Shown here in pieces: positions 45,259-54,407 of a DNA stretch of 64,000 nucleotides. Location: positions 744,001-808,000 of the forward strand of contig NZ_CP127161.1 in NCBI RefSeq assembly GCF_030263895.1, read 5' to 3'. Origin of the DNA: Proteiniborus sp. MB09-C3 (lineage in GTDB: Bacteria; Bacillota; Clostridia; Tissierellales; Proteiniboraceae). Numbering within the stretch: the stretch's first letter is position 1; each line of letters starts with the position of its first letter. Made by a program: the position numbers and the translations under genes. The notes below the pieces were generated by a model. That model worked only from the letters and a program-made list of their open reading frames with translations, was not told the origin of the DNA and did not search any database.

Positions 45259-45708
45259 ATGATGAAGACTGTAAGTTTGCAAAATTGGGTATTTAAAATA
45301 GACCCTGAAAAGACAAAAGAATACTACGACAACATATCAGTTGAAGAAGGCTGCAATTGTGCTTATTGCAGGAATTATATAAAGGCCTGTGAAACCTTTT
45401 CAAAAGAAGTGTCGAATTTTTATAAGATGTTAGGGATTGATCTTCAAAAAGAAGGGGAGTTTATGGAGTTTGAAACTGATACTGATGAGCATTTATATAT
45501 GGGCTTTTATCACTTGGTGGGTGAAATAGTTAAAAGACCAAGTAATAAAAAGGAAAAATGGGATGAATTAAATACTATTAAAGTTGATAATGTGGATTTT
45601 ACGTTTAGTGAAGATTTAGACCTTGTACCAGAGAATTTTCCGAGGCCAGTCATTCAATTGGAATTTGAAGTTATGCTGCCATGGTTATTGGACGAAAAAT
45701 CTCTATAG
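45259..45708 (+). CDS. Hypothetical protein with CxYC motif
   Basis: 149 residues. EEGCNCAYCRNYIKAC near residue 30 is a conserved Cys-rich segment of a widespread unnamed Firmicute family; a metal or structural role is possible. C-terminal half is beta-rich and ends FEVMLPWLL. ATG 45259 has only a weak binding site. Function unknown. Confidence 0.6.
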   Translation: MMKTVSLQNWVFKIDPEKTKEYYDNISVEEGCNCAYCRNYIKACETFSKEVSNFYKMLGIDLQKEGEFMEFETDTDEHLYMGFYHLVGEIVKRPSNKKEKWDELNTIKVDNVDFTFSEDLDLVPENFPRPVIQLEFEVMLPWLLDEKSL

Positions 45709-45726
45709 AAAGCAAAAATAGCAGGA

Positions 45727-45893
45727 ATGTCGAAGGATAATAAGATGGATTGGAAAGAGGTTGCCTAGAAAAAGATATAGATGATTTATTGAGCACTTTT
45801 GGAGGGATTCATGATGGTGTTCTAAGAAAAATGCATTTTTGGAATGATTATTATGTAGATAAGGATTTAAGTATGAGCTCTGGAGATGAGGAA
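45727..45893 (+). pseudogene. N-terminal fragment of an unknown protein fused ahead of the LUD gene
   Basis: ATG 45727 reads MSKDNKMDWKEVA and stops; one base away the frame continues KDIDDLLSTFGGIHDGVL, RKMHFWNDYYVDKDLSMS and runs directly into the LUD gene. The segment looks like the start of a separate hypothetical protein truncated by deletion, so it should not be annotated as the LUD N-terminus. Confidence 0.5.
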
Positions 45894-46535
45894 ATGGAAA
45901 AAAACATTACCTGGTATATGGAAAAGAAAATTGAAAGAACAATAGAGGGATTAAGAAAACGAAATATGGAAGGATACTTGGTTAAGGATGAAATAGAATT
46001 AATTAAATTATTAAAGGAACTTATTCCTGATAACGTATCAGTAGGTGTGGGAGATTCTGTAACGCTTTTTGAAACAGGAGTCATAGACTTTCTTAGAGAA
46101 GGCAAATTAACTTTCCTTGATAAATATAGAGAGGGAATAACAAGTGAAGAAAAAAGAGAAATATATATAAAAAATTTTTCTGCTGATATTTTCATGTGTA
46201 GTACCAATGCCTTAACCGAAAGTGGTGAATTATATAATATTGATGGTAATGGAAGTAGAGTTGCACCAATGATATATGGACCTAAGCAGGTCATTTTAGT
46301 TGTAGGCATAAACAAAATAGTCCGTGATATTGAAGAAGCAGAGAAAAGAGTTAGACAATACGTGGCTCCAATAGATGCAAAAAGGCTGGGCAAGGATACA
46401 CCTTGCACTACTTTGGGATATTGCGTAGATTGCAAAAGTCCAAATAGAATATGTAATGATTTTGTGATTATTAAAGGTCAGTTTATTAAAGGCAGGATAA
46501 AAATAATTATTGTTGGAAAACAACTGGGATATTAA
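45894..46535 (+). CDS. LUD-domain protein (LutC/YkgG superfamily, DUF162)
   Basis: 213 residues. The LUD fold shows in VSVGVGDSVTLFETGVIDFL, ADIFMCSTNALTESGELYNIDG, GNGSRVAPMIYGPKQVILVVG and the Cys-containing tail CTTLGYCVDC...C. LUD proteins act in lactate oxidation or related redox steps; stand-alone ones are uncharacterised. ATG 45894 matches the family's usual N-terminus. A longer frame to TTG 45750 exists, but its first part belongs to a gene fragment. Confidence 0.85.
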   Translation: MEKNITWYMEKKIERTIEGLRKRNMEGYLVKDEIELIKLLKELIPDNVSVGVGDSVTLFETGVIDFLREGKLTFLDKYREGITSEEKREIYIKNFSADIFMCSTNALTESGELYNIDGNGSRVAPMIYGPKQVILVVGINKIVRDIEEAEKRVRQYVAPIDAKRLGKDTPCTTLGYCVDCKSPNRICNDFVIIKGQFIKGRIKIIIVGKQLGY

Positions 46536-46587
46536 CGGAATGTATTACTATTAAGGCAATTATCAAGGTAAATAGGGGTGTGTTAAA

Positions 46588-47178
46588 ATGAATTGGAAAG
46601 AAGCTCATACAGACATGAGACGAAAAGATAGGGAAATGAGTAGGGAATTTGGTATTGAAATCATAGATAAGTCTAAATATGGTGTTCTATCTATGGTTGA
46701 CGAGGATAATGAACCTTATGGAATTCCTCTTTCCATTGTAAGAAATGAAAATACCTTATATTTTCATTCAGCAATGGACGGAAAAAAGGTGAAGGTATTT
46801 AAGAATAATCCTAATGTAAGTATAGCCTTTATAGGAGAAACAAAAATTCCAGAAAACTATGCTAAAGAGGAATTAGACGAGATTATGAAGGATGAATCCA
46901 AGGCAGCATCACTTACTAGCAAGGTTTTTACAACAGAATACGAATCTGCTGTTGTAAAAGGAAAAATAGAGCTAGTAGAAGATGAAGAAGAAAAAGTTAA
47001 AGCCATGAGGCGACTATGCGAAAAATATACTCCAACAAAGATGGATTACTTTGCGGTGGCTATTAAATCAGGATTAAAAATAACCAATGTATATAGAATA
47101 TCAATAGAAGAAATAAAGGCAAAAAGAAAGAAATATGACATACATGGTAAAGAAATGAAATGGGGTAGAATGGAGTAA
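46588..47178 (+). CDS. Pyridoxamine 5'-phosphate oxidase-like flavoprotein (NimA family)
   Basis: 196 residues. MRRKDREMSREFGIEIIDKS near the start and YGVLSMVDEDNEPYGIPLSI, LYFHSAMDGKKVKVF and NPNVSIAF form the FMN-binding split beta-barrel. Proteins of this group include nitroimidazole reductases, but most are general FMN-dependent enzymes. AGGGGTGT precedes ATG 46588. Confidence 0.85.
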   Translation: MNWKEAHTDMRRKDREMSREFGIEIIDKSKYGVLSMVDEDNEPYGIPLSIVRNENTLYFHSAMDGKKVKVFKNNPNVSIAFIGETKIPENYAKEELDEIMKDESKAASLTSKVFTTEYESAVVKGKIELVEDEEEKVKAMRRLCEKYTPTKMDYFAVAIKSGLKITNVYRISIEEIKAKRKKYDIHGKEMKWGRME

Positions 47179-47329
47179 TATTATTGTCTAATCATAATAA
47201 ACATTAGTTAAGACTCTGGAAGTATTTACAGGAGAAACCCTGTGAGTATATAGATACAATAAAAGTTGAATAAAAGAGTAGAAAGTCTAATATTTATAAT
47301 AGTGACAATGCATTGTAGGGGGATATAAG

Positions 47330-48244
47330 TTGAATAATAATTTTGTTTTCTTCAATAGCCAATTTATGAGAGAAAACGAGGCTTGCATAGGAGTTAGAAA
47401 TGTAGCATTTAACTATGGCCTTGCATGCTTTGAAGGAATACGAGCTTACTGGAATGAAGGAAAACAGCAGCTCTATGTATTTAGAATGCAGGACCATTTT
47501 TTTAGGCTCTTACAGTCGTGTAAGGTTTTAAGGATTGATATTCCTTAAACTCCTCAGCAGCTCTGTGATATTACAATAAAACTTTTACAGCTTAACAAAT
47601 ACTATACAACGGTATATATTAGACCAATAGCGTATAAGGACTCAAATGAAGAATCTGCGAATTTACTTTATCCTGAAAATGCACTTCTTATTTATAGTTT
47701 ACCAATGGGAGAAATATCAGAAAAGAAAGCAATTAGCGTATGTGTTTCCTCATGGACAAGAGTTATGCAGAATATGATTCCTCCAATGACTAAAGCGACT
47801 GCTTGTTATTTGAGTTCTGCTCTTGCTACAACCGAAGCCTTGGAGAATGGATTTGATGAGGCTATATTTTTAACTATTAATGAAAATGTCTCAGAAGGTC
47901 CAGGAGAAAATATTTTTATAATTAGAAATGGAGTTCTGGTAACTCCCCCAGTAACTGATGATATACTTGAAGGGATTACAAGAGATACAATAATGAGAAT
48001 TGCAAGAGAAGAGCTAGGTATTAATACTGTTATTAGGAGTATACCAAGACCTGAGCTATATTTGGCTGAGGAAGCTTTTTTTACAGGCACTGCTGTTGAG
48101 ATACAACCAATTACGGAAATTGATAGAATAAAAATTGGTAATGGAGAAATAGGACCTATTACTAAAAAGCTTGAGCAGCTTTATTTTGAAACAGTGCAAG
48201 GAAATAATCCTAGGTACAGCAGTTACAATACCCCTGTGTATTGA
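47330..48244 (+). pseudogene. ilvE: Branched-chain amino acid aminotransferase, one premature stop
   Basis: TTG 47330 (AGGGGGA upstream) opens a 304-codon frame matching class IV PLP aminotransferases: NYGLACFEGIRAYWNEGKQQ, VYIRPIAYKD, KATACYLSSALATTEAL, GPGENIFIIRNG, and AEEAFFTGTAVEI. A single TAA at 47546-47548 interrupts it; the frame is otherwise uninterrupted on both sides, so one substitution suffices. IlvE transaminates Leu, Ile and Val. The pyridoxal lysine is in the second fragment (PPMTKATA). Probably inactive as written. Confidence 0.85.
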
Positions 48245-48263
48245 GATTAAATGAAAAAACATA

Positions 48264-48292
48264 TTGACAGTATGGAAAACATATGTAATAAT
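48264..48292 (+). promoter_or_regulatory. Promoter of the structured leader RNA
   Basis: TTGACA at 48264-48269 with AATAAT (48287-48292) at 17 nt; an overlapping TAATAA gives 16 nt. Transcription would start about 48300, just before the leader. Confidence 0.5.
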
Positions 48293-48299
48293 ACATAAA

Positions 48300-48416
48300 A
48301 AGTGAGTATGCTTAAACATTGACATGTGAGCAGCATAGGGGCTACAGAGCCCTACACGAATGGCTATAACCCTTCGGAGTCACTATCACTAGTGATTCTG
48401 TGGGTTTTTTTATTTT
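48300..48416 (+). ncRNA. Structured leader RNA with terminator, candidate riboswitch
   Basis: Hairpin 1: TAGGGGCT-ACAG-AGCCCTA (48336-48354). It is followed by CACGAATGGCTATA and then a terminator (AACCC at 48368-48372 with GGGTT at 48402-48406, inner stem GAGTCACT/AGTGATTC) with a seven-T run. The gene start is 16 nt further on. Hairpin-linker-terminator before a GNAT gene is the layout of a transcription-attenuating riboswitch. A loose resemblance to the guanidine-IV (mepA) class comes from memory and is unverified. Confidence 0.55.
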
Positions 48417-48432
48417 AGCGGAGGTGATATTA

Positions 48433-49254
48433 ATGATTAGATTACTTACACAATCTGATAAAAAGATAATTCTAGAATATCTTAAAAGGAATGAAATCGA
48501 GACATCATTTTTATATGGCAATGTCATTGAATTTGGAATTGATAATATACAAGATAAAAGAAGATGTGCAGACTACTATGGATTCTTCAAAGAAGAAGTA
48601 TTAAAAGGTATATTACCATTTTATAATCTTGGCAGTTGTATACCCCACTTTGAAGACGAGGATGCCATACCTTCATTTGCGGACCTCATGAAAAGTAAGC
48701 ATTTTGAGTTTTTATTAGGCATGAGTAAAGTAATAAGACCATTGTATGAAAGAATTGAAGGCCATAAAGAAATTCAGGAGTATGATGAATGCTCTTATTT
48801 TATAAATAAAAATTTTAGACCTTATACATTAGAGAGGATAAATTTTATAGATGCAAATGAAGCGATTAATGATGAAATAATAGACTTTGTTCTAGATGCA
48901 CGGAAAAATGGATTTAATCAAGTCACAACTAGAGAAGATATTAGGAAAACTTTATTACAAAGAGGCGATGAAGAAGAATTTATTATTGCAGAAAAAGATG
49001 GTAAAATGGTAGCTCAAGCATGTATACAGACATATACGCCTAAAATCAATCAGATTGGTAGTGTTTATACAGCTAAAGAAGAGAGGGGAAAGGGATATTG
49101 CAAGGCAATAGTTTCCGAAATATGTAGGAGAATCATTGGCAAAGGTAAGATACCAACCCTTTCTGTTAAAAAGAATAATACACCTGCTGTCATGGCTTAT
49201 ACTGCCTTGGGGTTTGAACACTACGATGACTATTTAATAATAAGACTTAAGTAA
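48433..49254 (+). CDS. GNAT-family N-acetyltransferase
   Basis: 273 residues, longer than a minimal GNAT because of a ~140-residue N-terminal extension. The C-terminal GNAT domain has IAEKDGKMVAQACIQT, IGSVYTAKEERGKGYCKAIV (the acetyl-CoA loop, R-G-K-G-Y) and NNTPAVMAYTALGF. GGAGGTGAT precedes ATG 48433. Expression is likely controlled by the leader at 48300-48416. Substrate unknown. Confidence 0.88.
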   Translation: MIRLLTQSDKKIILEYLKRNEIETSFLYGNVIEFGIDNIQDKRRCADYYGFFKEEVLKGILPFYNLGSCIPHFEDEDAIPSFADLMKSKHFEFLLGMSKVIRPLYERIEGHKEIQEYDECSYFINKNFRPYTLERINFIDANEAINDEIIDFVLDARKNGFNQVTTREDIRKTLLQRGDEEEFIIAEKDGKMVAQACIQTYTPKINQIGSVYTAKEERGKGYCKAIVSEICRRIIGKGKIPTLSVKKNNTPAVMAYTALGFEHYDDYLIIRLK

Positions 49255-49282
49255 CAACCCCAAAAACTACTTTAACAAGAAA

Positions 49283-49330
49283 CCATAATTTCAAGATAAA
49301 GGAATTACCTTGGAACTATGGTTTTTTATA
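49283..49330 (+). terminator. Intrinsic terminator after the GNAT gene
   Basis: AACCATAATTTCAAG pairs with CTTGGAACTATGGTT across a 13-nt loop, followed by six T. The remaining 49331-49502 shows no further feature. Confidence 0.75.
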
Positions 49331-49502
49331 TATTAAATTTAGTTTATAATGATTATAGAGAGGATTAAGGCTATCAGATAGTCCAAATATAAATACTACA
49401 TATATTTTACAGACATTATTGCCAAGCAAAAGAGCATCAAAGCTATATATATGATTTAAATAAAGTATAGCAGTATTATAAAAGAAGACAAGGGGGATAA
49501 AT

Positions 49503-50123
49503 ATGATTGAATTAGTAGTGATCAGGCATGGACAATCTTTAGCAGATATTGAAGGCAGACATGAAGGAAGAGCAGATTTTCCTTTAACTGATTTAGGCAG
49601 AGAGCAAGCAGAAAAATTGTCCGAATGGCTAAAGGAAAGATATACTTTTGATATGATTGTAAGTAGTCCCTTAAAAAGGGCAAAAGAAACAGCAGAGATT
49701 ATAGGACATAAGATGAATCAACCAGTTGTTTTTAACGAAGATTTGATGGAGTGCAACAATGGAGTATTAGCAGGACTTCTAAGAGAAGAAGTCAAACGTA
49801 ATTATCCTGAACCAGAAGGGGGAAGGAAGTACTTTCAAGCAGTGGAAAAAGGAGAATCATTGATAGATTTAAGAAGCAGGGCAGAGTATTTTCTTGCTAA
49901 TTTGCTACATTCCATAAAAGATAGGGAGGACAAAACTACTATATGTATAGTATCTCATGGAGGGTTGACAACTATGTTGTACAGAAGCTTTCTCAATTTA
50001 CCTATAGATACTAATATATGGTTAGCTTCAGGGGATACAGGAGTTCATTTGTGGAGAATAAAGGATGATAAAAAAATAATCGTTTTTTCTAATATGCAGG
50101 AACATTTACAGGTGAATGATTAG
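49503..50123 (+). CDS. Histidine phosphatase (phosphoglycerate-mutase-like)
   Basis: 206 residues. VIRHGQSLADIEGRHEG is the RHG catalytic motif; later VSSPLKRAKETAEII, MECNNGVLAG (acid residue) and CIVSHGGLTTMLY supply the second His. Dephosphorylates an unknown phosphometabolite. GGGGGAT precedes ATG 49503. Monocistronic. Confidence 0.9.
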   Translation: MIELVVIRHGQSLADIEGRHEGRADFPLTDLGREQAEKLSEWLKERYTFDMIVSSPLKRAKETAEIIGHKMNQPVVFNEDLMECNNGVLAGLLREEVKRNYPEPEGGRKYFQAVEKGESLIDLRSRAEYFLANLLHSIKDREDKTTICIVSHGGLTTMLYRSFLNLPIDTNIWLASGDTGVHLWRIKDDKKIIVFSNMQEHLQVND

Positions 50124-50252
50124 TATCAGTTCCATGTTAATTGCATTGACCCATAAATTTCCATATAATCAAAAGAGCAAAACGAGTGAACAAAATGACC
50201 AAAAGTGCCGATGATATCTATACAAGAACACTTAAGAAAGAAGGTTAAACTG

Positions 50253-52327
50253 ATGAAAAAGATCAGCACAAGAATCATATTAACGGTTTTAATTTGTTCT
50301 ATTACCACGTCTATAGTTGTTGGAGCTACCAGTATGATTAGAAGTACTAATGTAATTGAGAAGGAAGCAAAAAACAGTCTTTTTGTTACGGGAGAGGCAC
50401 ACGCTAAAGAATTCAATGAGGATTTAGTAGTTTATGAAACCATAGTTTCTAACATGTATCAGATAGTGAAGGGGACTATTGATGAAACGAGATTGTACGA
50501 GGAAGGATATCTCTCGGAGTATAGTAGTACAATTTTAAGTCCTATAGTTCAAAAGATGACTGAAGAGACTGAGAAAAGTGCAGGATTATACATAGTTTTT
50601 GATCCTAGATACACCGGTAGGTCAGAAGGGATTTGGGCTGCAGTAGATGAAAATGGAAAATTGATACATTCCATACCAACTAATGTTGCCGGAAAAAGTC
50701 AAGATGATCCGACAGCTTCTTTCTATTATGATGCTATAAAGGCAGGCAAGGCATTATGGGGAGACTTTTATGTTAACAATGTTAACGTAAATGTGATGTC
50801 GTATTCAATGCCTATAATAACAATACACCTATTGGAACAATAGGAGCAGATATGAATGTGGAAGAATTAAAGAAGCATGTAGAGGATATTAAGCTATACG
50901 ATACAGGCTATGCGTTTATGCTCAACAAAGATTATGATTATATAGTCCATCCTACCCTAGATAGAGACAGTAACTTTAAAACTATTAGCAATGGTCAATA
51001 TAGTTATATTGCAGATGAAATAGAAAGTAAAGGTTCTGGTATAATAGATACTTTCTTTGGTGGTGAAACAAAAATTATGGCTTTTTCAAAGCTATATGAT
51101 GATAAAATTATAATTTTGACTATACCAAAAAAAGAAGTATTAGATGATATGTATAATACTGTCTATATTATATTGGGGGTTATAATAGTAGCAACCATAT
51201 TGTCGGTGGCTATAGCATTTATTTTAGGTAAAAAGGTTTCTGACCCAATAGTATTTGCTACAGATATATTAAATACAACTGCTAATTTAGACTTAACAGA
51301 TATAGAAGAAACAAATGAGATAAGGGCAATTTTCAATAGAAAAGATGAGGTAGGGGCCATATTTAAGGCAACATCTACTTTGAGAGAGGAAATGAGAAAA
51401 GTTATAAGAGCTATAGATGAGACTACAGAAAACGTTGTGAATAATACTAGCAGCTTAACTGTAGCTACTCAAGAAACCAGTCAATCTATAAATGAAGTAG
51501 CGAAAACCGTAGAAGAACTAGCAAAAGCTGCTATGGAACAAGCTGAGGATGCAGAAAATGGTTCAGTAAAGCTGGAAAAGTTAGCTGACGAAATAAAATT
51601 GGCAGTAGAAAATGGTGAAATAGTTGTAGATAGTTCAATGCATGCTCAAAAAATAAGTGAAGAAGGTTCAAAGGCAATGAATGATATGGTAGAGAAGTTT
51701 AATATAACAAATAAATCTACTAATATGGTTGCAGAAAACGTTAACTCTCTATTAGAAAAATCTCATTCCATTGGAAGTATATTAAATACCATAATGGATA
51801 TTTCGGAGCAGACAAACCTTTTGGCTTTAAATGCAGCAATAGAAGCAGCTAGAGCAGGTGAGGCAGGCAGAGGATTCTCTGTAGTAGCTGAAGAAATAAG
51901 AAAACTATCTGAACAAACTGGATATGCCACTAGAAATATAGAGGATATATTACATTCCATACAATCAGAGGTTGAGATTACAAAAGAAAATATGGACACC
52001 TCAGAGAAAGCGATAAATGATGCAAATATAACTCTAGATCAATCCATGAAGGCTTTTGAAGAGATAATTTCCTCCATATTAACTTCTATTGAAGCTACAA
52101 ATAAGCTGAGCAAGGGTCTAAATAATGTAGATGTAAACAAGGAAGATGTGGTACTAGCTATTCAAAGCATATCTTCAATAACAGAAGAAACAGCTGCTTC
52201 TACAGAGGAATTATCAGCCTCTATAGAAGAGCAGGCTGCAACTATGGAGACCATATCTAATAATGCAGATAATTTGGCCCAAACAATTGAAAAATTAAAT
52301 GAATTAGTCAGTAAGTTCAAACTTTAA
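50253..52327 (+). pseudogene. Methyl-accepting chemotaxis protein, frameshifted
   Basis: The N-terminal frame from ATG 50253 (AAGAAGG upstream) holds the first membrane helix and most of a dCache-type sensor and ends at 50843. One missing base near 50820 (CCTATAATAACAATACACC) would continue as [17 protein letters not shown] into the rest: sensor end, second helix ([20 protein letters not shown]), HAMP, and a signalling domain with [20 protein letters not shown] and [18 protein letters not shown]. Rebuilt length is about 691 residues, normal for the family. Broken or a sequencing error. Confidence 0.88.
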
Positions 52328-52366
52328 GTAAAAATTTCAATAAATCTTTTTAGATATATTACTCCC

Positions 52367-52398
52367 AGAAAAGACTAACACTAGTGTTAGTCTTTTCT
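52367..52398. terminator. Perfect 32-bp palindrome terminator
   Basis: AGAAAAGACTAACACT and its exact complement meet without a loop spacer, 40 nt after the chemoreceptor stop, with T-rich flank. Confidence 0.8.
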
Positions 52399-52506
52399 GT
52401 ATGGAAGATCTTGAATAGACGGGTTATCATATTGCATATAGATATTGCTAGAATGCTGTGAATGCAGAAAGCATAGTTAATTAAAGGCAAAACCATAGCC
52501 TTTGCC

Positions 52507-52558
52507 TCAAAAAAATGTGCCCTCGACTCTTAAAAAGAGAGAGGGCTGATTTTTTATT
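52507..52558. terminator. Bidirectional terminator
   Basis: GCCCTCGACTCTT pairs with AGAGAGAGGGC, with seven A before and seven T after, serving the minus-strand operon ending at 52554. Confidence 0.8.
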
Positions 52559-52769
52559 TGGATAAAAGCTTTAAAGGTAGAAGTTGACTTAGTTCTTGAG
52601 TTAGTTTATTTGCTGTTTTTCTATCCAATCCAGATAAATGTAATTGCCTCGTGAAGGAATGCTTAAACATAATATATCTTGCAAAAGAATAAATTATCCA
52701 GAAGGGCAGAATTATCAACAATACTAAAAGCTTAATGGCTAATTTCCCATAGGTATATATAACTGTCAT
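52554..52769 (-). CDS. Small membrane protein of the sigma-factor operon
   Basis: 71 residues with one strong transmembrane helix (LAIKLLVLLIILPFWIIYSF) and a soluble helical tail (LSGLDRKTANKLTQELSQLLP). ATG 52769 follows TAAGGG; the TTG 52796 alternative lacks a site. Last gene of the minus-strand sigma/anti-sigma operon. Function unknown. Confidence 0.65.
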   Translation of the reverse strand: MTVIYTYGKLAIKLLVLLIILPFWIIYSFARYIMFKHSFTRQLHLSGLDRKTANKLTQELSQLLPLKLLSK

Positions 52770-52785
52770 TTCATAAACCCTTAGG

Positions 52786-53043
52786 CTACTTGTCAACTAT
52801 TTTTGAAATATCTTTTAAAGATAGCATGTAATTTTTGGCCATATCAAGAGCCGCATCTTGAGGTATCCCCGACCCAAGCAATTCTTTGTAAAAGCTGCCT
52901 ACAGCCTGCCCCATGTTCTTCCCAGCTTCAGCAGAGTAAAGAGTACCTATTAGCCCATTAATAATTTTTGGTAATTTATCAGAAACCGTGTCTAAGAGTT
53001 CTCCGATTTCTGGAATAGTTGCATCTGTCTTAATTTCAGGCAT
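52786..53043 (-). CDS. Small hypothetical protein of the sigma-factor operon
   Basis: 85 residues, starting MPEIKTDATIPEIGELLDTV; AGGAGG lies 7 nt upstream of ATG 53043. Mainly helical with a Gly/Ala-rich middle (INGLIGTLYSAEAGKNMGQA) that may associate with membrane. Located between the anti-sigma and small membrane genes. Not recognised. Confidence 0.65.
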   Translation of the reverse strand: MPEIKTDATIPEIGELLDTVSDKLPKIINGLIGTLYSAEAGKNMGQAVGSFYKELLGSGIPQDAALDMAKNYMLSLKDISKIVDK

Positions 53044-53056
53044 TTGTATAACCTCC

Positions 53057-53401
53057 TTATATAAATTGTAATGCAAGCTTAATTGACTTTTTTGTAGTAG
53101 ATAAAACACAAGGTATAATTTTTAAGGTATTAAGTGCAGATTTCAAATCTGCTAATGTTACATTAACGTTTTCTTTATCTGTTTTTGGAATCAAAGAGAA
53201 TGCACCTTTCATGATGTCTTTTGGCACATCTTTCATTGTATTTGAAATCAATTTACTTAATTCCAAAGTTATTGCAAATTCCTTTCTGCATTCAGGACAG
53301 ATACTGAGATGATTTATAAGCTTAATTTTATCAAATTCATTTATATTATCGTTTATATAGCCGACAATGAAATCTTTCATGCTTTGGCATTCTTCGCTCA
53401 T
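53057..53401 (-). CDS. Anti-sigma factor with zinc-binding (zf-HC2) domain
   Basis: 114 residues. HLSICPECRKEF (His, then CxxC, about residue 32) is the ZAS/zf-HC2 signature of ECF anti-sigma factors. The rest is hydrophilic with no transmembrane helix, so it would be cytoplasmic. ATG 53401 lies 8 nt after AAAGGAG and starts 1 nt beyond the sigma gene stop. It presumably holds the upstream sigma factor inactive. Confidence 0.85.
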   Translation of the reverse strand: MSEECQSMKDFIVGYINDNINEFDKIKLINHLSICPECRKEFAITLELSKLISNTMKDVPKDIMKGAFSLIPKTDKENVNVTLADLKSALNTLKIIPCVLSTTKKSIKLALQFI

Positions 53402-53402
53402 C

Positions 53403-53933
53403 TCAAACACTCCTTTCTTCGAGCAAAGGACGTAACTTATACTTCAGATAATGAATTCTGCTCTTAATAGTACCCTTTGGAATCCCAGTTATATTAGCAA
53501 TTTCAGTATAGCTTAGCTGTGCATTGAATATTAGGAATAGTAATTCTCTATCTTGTAGTGATAATGTAGCAAAAGATTTTTCAATATCTATGCAGTCAAT
53601 CATATTATCTATTTGGTCAAAGGAAGAAGATATATTTTCTATATCCTTGAATTCCAGAGTTTCAAAATAGTTACTGTTATAATGCTTACGATAAAAATCT
53701 GCAATTTTTCTTCTGGTTATTCCAATTACCCATGTTTTAAAAGATGAATTTCGTTTAAAACCCTTTAATCCTTGCCAAGCTGCTAACATAGTTTCCTGTA
53801 ATATGTCCTTTATATCTTCAGTACTTGAAATATTAGAGAGTATATAGTTGTAAAGGATTTTAATATATGGATTCATTAATTCTTCAAAGGCAACAGTATT
53901 GCCCAAAACTGCTCTATCTAAAAGCTTTTCAAT
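53403..53933 (-). CDS. ECF-type RNA polymerase sigma factor
   Basis: Region 2 (VAFEELMNPYIKILYNYILS, STEDIKDILQETMLAAWQGL) and region 4 (LSLQDRELLFLIFNAQLSYT, EIANITGIPKGTIKSRIHYLKYKL) are typical of SigE/RpoE-like factors. Without a standard start further up, TTG 53906 would cut off family-typical IEKLLDRAVL; that segment begins at ATT 53933, 13 nt after AGGAGG. I therefore extend to ATT with moderate confidence (176 residues). First gene of an operon with its anti-sigma. Confidence 0.88.
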   Translation of the reverse strand: MEKLLDRAVLGNTVAFEELMNPYIKILYNYILSNISSTEDIKDILQETMLAAWQGLKGFKRNSSFKTWVIGITRRKIADFYRKHYNSNYFETLEFKDIENISSSFDQIDNMIDCIDIEKSFATLSLQDRELLFLIFNAQLSYTEIANITGIPKGTIKSRIHYLKYKLRPLLEERSV

Positions 53934-54339
53934 ACTATTACTGCTACCTCCTAAAACCCCATATATATCACTCCCTTGAAAGCTGCTTTCATTTATTTAG
54001 TCGTATAAAAGCTGAAAATGGTTCAAATGAAATTAAATATTTTTATTTATTTTATAAAGTCTAGAATTTATATCATCTTTATTGTATTTTATCATATTTT
54101 AAGTTGAGAGTGGGGGATAGGGCTACTGCTCCATTTAGATAAGGAAGAATTTATAATAAGACAAGAAAGGCATTGTAAATATTAGGCAAGTAAGTTAATA
54201 TATTATATAGATATCTTTAAGAAACAGGATATTTTAAAGGAAAATTCTAAAACAAATAAATTAAAGGAGGTGGGTATTATGATGAAAGATACATTGAGTA
54301 TCTATAAATCTAATACTTTATTGCAGGAGGTACTATTAT
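53934..54339. other. Intergenic region between divergent operons
   Basis: Holds the leader of the minus-strand sigma operon and the upstream region of the 54340 gene. AT-rich, with an AAAGGAGGTGGG site at 54264 that precedes ATG 54279. No RNA gene or strong hairpin seen. Confidence 0.4.
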
Positions 54340-54407
54340 TTGAGTTACAAAAAAGGTGTAGAAATATTACCAGCTCACCTTCTAAAAGAGGTTCAGAAGT
54401 ATGTTGA
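54279..54407 (+). CDS. Overlapping 42-codon ORF with strong ribosome binding site
   Basis: ATG 54279 follows AAAGGAGGTGGG, the best binding site nearby, and the frame (MMKDTLSIYKSNTLLQEVLL...) runs to TGA 54407, overlapping the first 68 nt of the 54340 gene in another frame. It may be a coupling leader for that gene or a fortuitous frame. Confidence 0.3.
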   Translation: MMKDTLSIYKSNTLLQEVLLFELQKRCRNITSSPSKRGSEVC

